Source: Manis javanica
Lineage: Eukaryota > Chordata > Mammalia > Pholidota > Manidae
Direction: 5' to 3'
NCBI RefSeq assembly: GCF_040802235.1
Contig: NC_133161.1
Coordinates: 144,079,121-144,143,120, forward strand
DNA: 64,000 nucleotides
Under the pieces are notes generated by a model. That model did no database searches and was not told where the DNA came from. It saw only the letters and a program-made list of their open reading frames with translations. Shown here in pieces: positions 57,750-64,000 of this stretch (its first letter is position 1; each line of letters starts with the position of its first letter). Made by a program: the position numbers and the translations under genes.

Positions 57750-57750
<1 letters not shown>

Positions 57751-57789
57751 CCATCCCATTCATGCGGTTCTCTCTTCTCTCAGCTCTCC

Positions 57790-57965
57790 TCCCCTGGAAC
57801 CGGTCTGGCCAAAGCCATGATCACCTGTCTGTCATCCTCTTTGATACACCAGGACACTTAGACCTGAGAGACCACCTTCCTTCTGGAAACAGCCTTCTCT
57901 AGCCCACCCTGACCTTGTCCTCTCCTCTCCCAGGACTCCCTAGTTCCCCTGTTGACTTCTCCCCT
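57790..57965 (+). repeat. LINE2 ORF2 piece, sense
   Basis: 'aagccatgatcacctgtctg' to 'gaccaccttccttctggaaa' with 'cagccttctctagcccac' resembles L2 sense ('gatcactccctccttcttgaaacactttcttc'). Confidence 0.45.
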
Positions 57966-58125
57966 TGACCTCAAAATCCTGAAACAGCAGGAGGGTCTCA
58001 GGTTAAGAGAGCAACTTCTCTCCATACTCACTCACACTGGGTATTGTTCTTGTTTTTTAAATCTCTGCTAATCCAATGGCAAAACAATGTTTTGTCATTC
58101 AAATTTCCATCTCTTTTCTCTTGGA
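57966..58125. other. Unassigned short stretch
   Basis: Nothing recognised. Confidence 0.4.
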
Positions 58126-58127
58126 GG

Positions 58128-58405
58128 GCTCTGTAAGGCCTTAGGAGCTGTAAAGAGTTTGGATTTTACCCTGAGCTCCAGGAGAGGGGTCATATAATCA
58201 GACCTTCATCTGGAGAAGTCCCTCTGACTGGGTGAGGATGCTGAACTGGAGGCAGGAGGGCACACAGAGGCTACTGCAGCCGTCCCAGTAGGACGTGACA
58301 CACGGCAGGTTGGGGTGAGGAGCAGACAGAATCCACCTCTGCTGATGGCCAATGCTCCTGAGAGGAAGGAGGGATCCAGGAAGGCTCTTGGGTGCTGGCC
58401 TGAGT
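58128..58405 (-). repeat. LINE2 piece, antisense
   Basis: 'gggctctgtaaggccttagg', 'gagtttggattttaccctga', 'gagaggggtcatataatcag', 'acagaggctactgcagccgt' and 'cagtaggacgtgacacacgg' follow antisense L2 in exact order ('gactttggattttattctg', 'aggagtgacatgatc', 'ggctattgcaataatccagg'). Confidence 0.85.
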
Positions 58406-58417
58406 GACTGGATGGGT

Positions 58418-58640
58418 GACAACAGCCACCACATATGTAGAGCTCACTGTGTGATGCGCACTGTTCTGAATGTCAGGCATGCTTTCACTCATTCAGTCTC
58501 CTCAGCTCTGTGTAATAGGCACTATTATCATCCCATTTACAGGGCAGACAGTGAGACCAAGCAGAGAATGCTAGAGCCGGGGTTCCCACCCAGGCCGTCT
58601 GGCTCCCGAGCGCACACTCCTAAGAGCCACGCTCACTGCC
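58418..58640 (-). repeat. MIR SINE, antisense, near full length
   Basis: 'tagagctcactgtgtgatgc', 'gcactgttctgaatgtcagg', 'gtgtaataggcactattatc', 'atcccatttacagggcagac', 'gagccggggttcccacccag' and 'gccgtctggctcccgagcgc' follow antisense MIR from tail to head. Confidence 0.9.
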
Positions 58641-59045
58641 CCCACCGGGGAAGGTTGGGCCATTTAGGGAAATAGAGAAAACTGGGGGCCAGAGTGGGAG
58701 AATTGGGGGACCGGAAGGGGCAGGGCTGGAGCCCAGGCAGCTGCGGCATTCAGCGCCCAGGGGACCTGGCCGCAGGCAGGCTGTGCATCATGTCTGTTCC
58801 ACGGAGGCCTTGGAGAAAAGCTACGAAGAGGGGAGGACAGGAGGAGAAAGAGCTGAGCAGGTTCCAGGAAGCATCTTCGAGGGCGGGAGGGTCTCAGCTA
58901 CGACGGGGAGCAGCTGAGCTCTGTCTGCCGTGGAAAGGGGGTTCACACCCACTTGCACTGAAGGCCCCACTCGACAGCTCCCCACCCCCACCCCTCCCTT
59001 TATCACTCTTGCTCCTGCCCCTTGCCGCTTTTAGCAAGATTTACC
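58641..59045. other. Unassigned stretch
   Basis: No repeat recognised. A 135-codon frame (58694-59101) runs into the antisense L1 and has no domain. Confidence 0.5.
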
Positions 59046-59047
59046 TT

Positions 59048-59635
59048 TTATGTCTAAATAACTTTTTTAATTTTTTAAATAAAAAAATACGCTTATGGTA
59101 AGACATCTAGGAATCTTCAAAATGTAGGGAAAAAAGTAACTCAGAGTTAACATTTTGGTGTTTATTTTCAATAGGAAGATAGATACTACTTTTTTTTTAA
59201 TATGCTAATCTTTTTTAAGCCAGCATCTTAATGTACACTCAGTTTTCGATCCCGATTCCTTTCACTTAAGATACAATGTAAGCATTTTCCCCCAGTTGTT
59301 AAATATTCTTCTAAAACAATAATTTTCAAAACTATGGCAGCCCTTGTCTAGATGTACCATCATTTAACTGGGCCTCTCATAACGAGCATTTATGTTGTTT
59401 CCAGTTTTTGTCTCTGTAACTAAAATCATAATGAGTGTATTTGTATGTAAATCTCCATGTGCATCTGATTATCTCAGGATAATTTCCTCTGATGGCGTTA
59501 CTGGTCCAAAGGGCTTAAACTGTGTGAGGTTTTCCTACGCCATCTCCCTGCCAAGGCCCTTCTCCAAGCAGCGTCATCTACCACCGGCACCGCTTCCACC
59601 CCAGCCAGTGGCCAGAGCCTCTTCATAAAGCAGTA
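59048..59635 (-). repeat. L1 (L1M-like) 3' UTR to ORF2 end, antisense, first part
   Basis: On the plus strand: 'gttaacattttggtgtttat', 'tgtaagcattttcccccagt', 'tgttaaatattcttctaaaa', 'catttatgttgtttccagtt', 'tgtatgtaaatctccatgtg', 'gattatctcaggataatttc' and 'actggtccaaagggcttaaa'. These are the reverse complement of L1M 3' sequence in order. The homology picks up again at about 60115. Confidence 0.8.
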
Positions 59636-59639
59636 ATAG

Positions 59640-60112
59640 CAGATTGTTCCACCCGTGCTGAAAACCCAGCAGGGCTCGCCTTGCATGGGGCACATCTCCA
59701 GGTGTACTTTTTGCCATGTTCCCCTCGCCCACTGTGTCTATGCTGGCCTCTTCTCAGCTCATCAAAAGTATCTCCCACCACCAGACCTTTGCACATGCTG
59801 GTCCCTCTACCAGGACCATTTTCCCCTCTCCCTCACCCTTGCTCCTTCTCATCCATGACTCAGCTCAAAGCCACCTACTTGGAAAAGCCTCCAGTGATTT
59901 CCCTTGCCCCCTCTCCAGCTCCCTTTTGGTTTCCTTTAAGACATTTCACATTTTGTAAATGTTAAATTAAATTTTCACTTGTTAATCTTCCATTTCCCCC
60001 AGTAAATGATATGCTCTGTCAGGACAAGGATTTGATTTCACTCAGTACTATTCACCTAGATCCTAACCTGGTGCTTAGCAGAAAATAAGTCCTCTCTAAA
60101 TATCCTCAAGTT
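59640..60112 (+). repeat. LINE2 3' end, sense, lying between two L1 parts
   Basis: 'ccagacctttgcacatgctg', 'gtccctctaccaggaccatt', 'tcatccatgactcagctcaa', 'agccacctacttggaaaagc', 'gtaaatgatatgctctgtca' with 'ggacaaggatttgatttcac', and 'acctggtgcttagcagaaaa' give a well-ordered L2 3' end. Confidence 0.85.
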
Positions 60113-60114
60113 GT

Positions 60115-60360
60115 CTTCTGAAAAGATGACATGCTTTCACCAGTAAAGCATGAAAATGCAATTTTACCACATCCTCACCAGCACTGGGTATTATGCTTTT
60201 TAAAAAAAAAAACTTTGCTGATCTGATACTAAAAATATTTCACTGTATAAATTTGATTCTAGGGGGATTGAACATTTTTTCATATTTAGCAGTCTTCTTT
60301 TGTAATCAAAATTAAAAAGGCCTGTTTATAACTTTTGATTACTTCCTTCATTCTTAAAGC
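60115..60360 (-). repeat. L1 (L1M-like) ORF2 end, antisense, second part
   Basis: 'cacatcctcaccagcactgg', 'gtattatgctttttaaaaaa', 'actttgctgatctgatacta' and 'ggggattgaacattttttca' are the reverse complement of the L1M ORF2 end ('gccaacactgggtattatc', 'ctttgccaatttgatagg', 'gaggttgaacatcttttcat'). Strand and L1 coordinates continue from the part at 59048-59635. Confidence 0.8.
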
Positions 60361-61485
60361 TATTCCAGAAAAGAAGGGGTTTGTTCTGGCCTCAGCTTCT
60401 GAACTCTTCTAGAAGTAAGCCATTGTTCCTGCAGTCTGACCGCCATCTTTTCTGCTGCTTACTTTGTTTCATCTTCCCTTTACGGGGCCCCTGGGGGATT
60501 GGCAAGCGAGCATGTAAGGGCCCTCCTAGACCTCTCACCCTCGTCCCTCTCCTGCGTCCTCTGCCCAGTGTGCAGGAGCAAGGCCTGCAGGCACCTCCCT
60601 CCCCACACCCCCTGCACTGAGCCACAGATTAAACGATTCAATTCAAGACAGAAGGCTGCACCGGAGAGGTGCAATCATCTCTGACTAAAACCTCTTTTTC
60701 AGATATATAATGGTCTAATCAATATTAATAGAGAGGCTTATCTGTTTTCCTCATCTCCCATGTCCTTAAGAGTAGATAAAATGCTTGTAAAATAGGATTC
60801 TATTCAGCATATACTGATTGCTTCCAAAACGCATTTTCTCGAGATCTGTCATCAAGTGCGAGTCATTACTGAGCAGTAGGCCCAGCGCCACCATTGACAA
60901 ATTTGGGGAAGATTCTTTGATTATTTTGGCCAACATGTGATTTAAGGGCTGTAGCTTCTCTCAATTCAAAATTTGTTCTTGCCTGTCCTGAAAGGGATCT
61001 TGGAAGACGGAGGAGTTTTAAACAAATGGATGTTGAGAGGAGGCAGGAGGTGTCCACCCAGTTCCCGTGGGAGGGGGGGGGGGACCGCAGGGCGGAGGGG
61101 CCGGGGGTAGGTGCCAGCTCCCTGGCAGGAAGGGAGGAGTCAGTGAGCAGAATCTCAGTGAGATCTCACAGTAGCCCACGTGGGAGACCAGCTCTGGAGG
61201 GAGGAAGCAAGGAAGGGGACAGGGCGGCCTCAGGAGCCTGGGCAGCCTGGAAGGGCTCCTGTGTTCGGGGCTTGGCAGCCCAAGGCATGGGCCTCACCAC
61301 CGGCTGCGCTGGTCACCCAGACTCTTTGGCAGGTCCTGAATCCAGGAAGAGCCCAGAGCTTCCAGACGCCAGGCTTCATCCTCATCTACTTCTCAGGGGT
61401 TCTGGACAGCAGCTCCCATTTTGGATGCCTCGATTTATATAGCAGTGCTACCCAGCAAGGAACTCATATGGTGTGCAGAAAAATC
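60361..61485. other. Unassigned stretch with candidate conserved island and G-rich run
   Basis: 60690-60900 is AT-rich and repeat-free, with CTAATCAATATTAATAG at 60715-60731 and GATA motifs at 60737-60743 and 60774-60779. 61069-61107 has five G-runs, one of 11 bases. No gene signal. The frame 61026-61442 (138 codons) has no domain. Confidence 0.5.
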
Positions 61486-61489
61486 AGTA

Positions 61490-61960
61490 TGTAGCACAAC
61501 AAAGACTTAGAACCAACTTAAACATCCATGAATGACTCAGCTGCTCTTTGACGGTTTATGACATAGGACATATATAACATGTAATCCAGTGCAACAGCTC
61601 AAAAGAATCGTGGAGACCTAATGTACCAACAGAAAAAAGACATCCAAGGTATGTTCCTGAGTCAAAAAAGGCAAGTTGCAGAATGATTCACACACAGTGA
61701 CACTACAGGAGGAAAGTAGTAAACAGGAAATAGTACATGCACATATGTAGATGCTCAGCTGCTAAGCGAGAGTTTCCGGAAGGATGTAATAAACCAATAA
61801 CCATGTGTACTTCCAGGAGCCCTGCTCTAGGGAGGGAAAAATGGTAAAGGTGGGCAGGGAGGGTCAAAGAGGATTGCCATTATCTGTGATATCTTGGAGT
61901 TTGTTAAGAGATGGAAGTATTTCATACACTTCTTGTGTAAATAAAAATCATTCATAAAAA
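61490..61960 (+). repeat. L1 (L1M-like) 3' UTR, sense
   Basis: 'gaaccaacttaaacatccat', 'aatgtaccaacagaaaaaag', 'ggcaagttgcagaatgattc', 'aaggtgggcagggagggtca' and 'gtgtaaataaaaatcattca' fit a decayed L1 3' UTR with its end near 61960. A different L1 begins immediately after. Confidence 0.6.
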
Positions 61961-61964
61961 CAAC

Positions 61965-62225
61965 TGGGTGAATTGGATTTCCATAAGGAAAAAGTTCATC
62001 TTGACCCCTAGCTCACATCAGATACAAAAAATCAATCCCAAATGGATCACAGGCCTAAGTGTCAAAAGCTGATAATAATAATGCCTTTAGAGGAAAACAT
62101 AGGAAAGTATCTTCAAGAGGTTGAGACAGGCAAAAAAAAAAAAGAAACTTTTTTTCACCTGGACACAAAAGGCATTCACTACAGAGGAAAAAGCCAATAA
62201 GTTAGACTACAGTAAATAAAGATAC
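61965..62225 (+). repeat. L1 (L1M-like) ORF2, sense, first part
   Basis: 'attggatttccataaggaaa', 'catcttgacccctagctcac', 'caatcccaaatggatcacag', 'gcctaagtgtcaaaagctg', 'agaggaaaacataggaaagt', 'atcttcaagaggttgagaca' and 'ggacacaaaaggcattcact' follow L1 ORF2 closely. It resumes at 63246 after an insertion. Confidence 0.85.
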
Positions 62226-63245
62226 CTTCAAAGGGAGGGTTGCTGCTCACAGTATAATGCCAATGGCTGACTGGGCAAGGGAGAGAGTTGGAGGTGGAAA
62301 CTGTACTTTTGTGACCATTATAGTAAAGATTGGTCCAAACAAGAATCATCAGTGGATGCTAAATCTAGGGGAAATTTTGATGAGAAGCAGAATATTCATG
62401 TGGTCTTAAAGCATATCCCCACAGGTTGTTCTTTAGTTTCAAAGAAAAATATCATAACTATACAGTGGGGAAACCAAACACCACCTTGAGCAGGTGATCA
62501 AAATAAAATCAACACCACTAATGAGGGGCAGAGGGAAATGCCAGAGCTCCAGATGTGAGACCCTAGAAGGACCCAGCGCCATTCATATACCATCCTAGGC
62601 GGTGATGCAATATTTCCTCTGATCATAAGAAAATATCAGACAAACAGAATGAGAAACATTCTACTTAAAAGGGAAGAGGGGGAGGGACACTGTTCTTCAA
62701 AATGTCAGTGTCATAAAAGACAAAGGCTATGGAAATGTGCCTGATCAAAGGAGACTAAGAGATGTAACAAGTAAGAACATACCTGCTCCCCCACAGGATT
62801 CTGTCTTGCAAGAGGGGAAAATGCTAGAAAGGGCATTATTAGATCAACTGAAAACATTGGAATACAGATAGGAGAGTAGATGAAAGTATTTTATAATGTT
62901 AAAATGACTGATGTTCGTGACTGTAGTGTGGTCATATAAGGAATATTCCTAAGAAATATACACTTACATACTGAACTATTTATTTGGGAGTGAAGGGTCA
63001 TCAGGTATTCAACTTACTCTCATATGATTCAGAAAAGCAGGGTGTGTGTACGTGTGTGCATGCATGCATGTGTGTGCCCAGAGAAAGAGGAATGTGAGAA
63101 GAGAGTGTAAATGATAAAGGAAATGAGGTAAAATGCTACCCAATGGTGAATCTGAGTAAGGGCTGATATAACTCTTTGTGCTAATTTTATTCTTGTAACT
63201 TTTCTGTAAATTTGAAAGTATTTTCTTTAAACTTTAAAAATAGAG
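62226..63245 (+). repeat. L1-type 3' UTR inserted in the L1, about 1 kb
   Basis: 'ggtgatcaaaataaaatcaa', 'cagtgtcataaaagacaaag', 'gatcaaaggagactaagaga', 'aaagggcattattagatcaa', 'gactgtagtgtggtcatata', 'agtgaagggtcatcaggtat', 'actctcatatgattcagaaa' and 'aacttttctgtaaatttgaa' form the tail seen in old L1M 3' UTRs. A (TG)-rich patch lies at 63043-63078. It ends A-rich at 63235-63242, then the host L1 resumes. Confidence 0.7.
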
Positions 63246-63490
63246 AGTGAACCAGCAAACCATAAAATGAAAGAAGATGCTTGCAATACATATGTCCAAG
63301 AAAGAACTCTTAATCAGAATATAAAAGAATCCTATAAACCAATAAGGAAAACTAAGCTATCCACTGGAAAAAAACGGGCAAATTACTTGAACAAGCACTT
63401 CACAGAAGAAGACATTCAAATGGCCAATCAACATAAGGTGCTCGCTTTATTAGTCACCGGACAAATGCAAATTAAAGTCATAATGCAGTG
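63246..63490 (+). repeat. L1 (L1M-like) ORF2, sense, second part
   Basis: 'gagagtgaaccagcaaacca' is the L1 phrase that follows the point where the first part stops. 'aagaactcttaatcagaata', 'acgggcaaattacttgaaca', 'agcacttcacagaagaagac' and 'attcaaatggccaatcaaca' continue in order. The plus frame 63267-63653 is L1 ORF2 remnant joined by chance to Tigger sequence. A Tigger1-type element interrupts it at 63491. Confidence 0.85.
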
Positions 63491-64000
63491 TAGGCATGCC
63501 TTGTGCTATTGCACTTCACTTCTCTGTGCTTTGCAGATACTGTGTTTTTTACAAATTGAAGGTTTGTGGCACCCCTGCATTGAGCTAGTCTATCAACACC
63601 ATTTTTCCAACAGTATCTGCTCATCCATCTGTCTCTGTGTCACATACTGGTAATTTCACATTATGTCAAGGTTTTCATTATTATTATATTTGTTATGTGA
63701 CCTTTGATCAGGGATTGTGATTCACTGAGAGCTGGTTTTTACTGTAAATAACCAACAGTGGGCAGCTTAGTACAAATACCATCTCAATGAAAGTAATCAA
63801 TGATGGTTAGCATTTTTTTAATCTATAAGGTATTTTTTAATTAAGGTATGTACATTGTTTTTAAAACATAATGCTATTGCACACTTGATAGATCATCGTA
63901 TAGTGTAAATATAACTTTTACATGCACAGGGAACCAGAAAATTCATTAGGAAGCAAACACAATTTTTTATGGTATTTGCTTTATTGTAGTGGTCTAGAAC
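63491..64000 (+). mobile_element. Tigger1-type pogo element, internally deleted, cut by the window end
   Basis: 'taggcatgccttgtgctatt' is the left inverted end (family form near 'caggcatacctcgttttatt'). 'acaaattgaaggtttgtggc' and 'ccatttttccaacagtatct' follow. The whole transposase gene is missing: the text passes from 'tgtgacctttgatcagggat' through about 90 bp of unclear origin to 'gatggttagcatttttttaa', which is near the family 3' end. 'gctattgcacacttgataga' and 'ggtatttgctttattgtagt' continue it. The right inverted end lies just beyond base 64000. Tigger elements are Tc1/mariner-superfamily (pogo clade) and insert at TA. The left TA is not intact here (bases 'tg'). Confidence 0.88.

Noticed and set aside
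63267..63653. 128-codon plus frame near the right end
   Set aside because: It joins decayed L1 ORF2 to Tigger1-type end sequence across an insertion boundary, so it cannot be a conserved protein.

Overview
The window reads as nuclear DNA of a placental mammal, either intergenic or deep intronic. It holds no coding sequence I can defend and no recognisable tRNA, rRNA or small RNA gene. The open reading frames are short, overlap on both strands, and often lie inside transposon remnants. The organism call rests on mammalian-wide fossil repeats: LINE2, MIR, CR1/L3-type LINE, old L1 (L1M-like), MaLR LTRs (MST/MLT1 type), MER5-like hAT elements and a Tigger1-type pogo element, plus three long (CA)n/(TG)n arrays. 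No primate Alu and no carnivore, horse, ruminant, pig or rodent lineage SINE was recognised by eye. A species is therefore not assigned, though human is unlikely for 64 kb of moderate GC without an Alu. All repeat calls come from memory of family consensuses, not from a search, so edges are approximate by tens of bases.

Layout. 0.4-1.3 kb is a minus-strand LINE2. 1.4-4.15 kb is a plus-strand L1 (reverse transcriptase region to 3' UTR) split by a foreign block of about 0.6 kb. 4.5-8.6 kb is largely repeat-free. 8.6-17.3 kb carries a MaLR LTR, several minus-strand LINE2 pieces, MIRs, a complete MER5-like element with both inverted ends, an MLT1 LTR and a minus-strand L1 whose 5' tip is inverted. 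17.3-30 kb is mostly unique GC-rich DNA with an antisense L1, scattered LINE2/MIR and an MLT1 LTR. At 30.1-30.5 kb a MIR tail carries a perfect 16-bp minisatellite beside a (CA)n array.

31-46 kb holds MIRs, a MaLR LTR, MER5-like elements, a minus-strand CR1/L3-like LINE and a dense LINE2 cluster. 46-53 kb is mostly unique, with small LINE2 pieces and a second copy of the medium-reiteration family also seen inside the 2.4-3.0 kb block. At 54.1-54.3 kb an old hAT fragment contains a 57/58-bp unit in three copies. 55-60 kb has L1/HAL1-type and L1M antisense sequence, LINE2, MIR and the longest (CA)n. The right end (61.5-64 kb) is a nested stack: an L1 split by another L1-type 3' end and again by a Tigger1-type element that runs off the window.

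No genes work together here. The history visible is insertion, decay and local tandem duplication. A few AT-rich, motif-dense repeat-free stretches (near 25.55, 27.1-27.4, 34.75 and 60.7 kb) are the best guesses for conserved regulatory DNA, but only cross-species alignment could show that. I found nothing that supports a new biological system.
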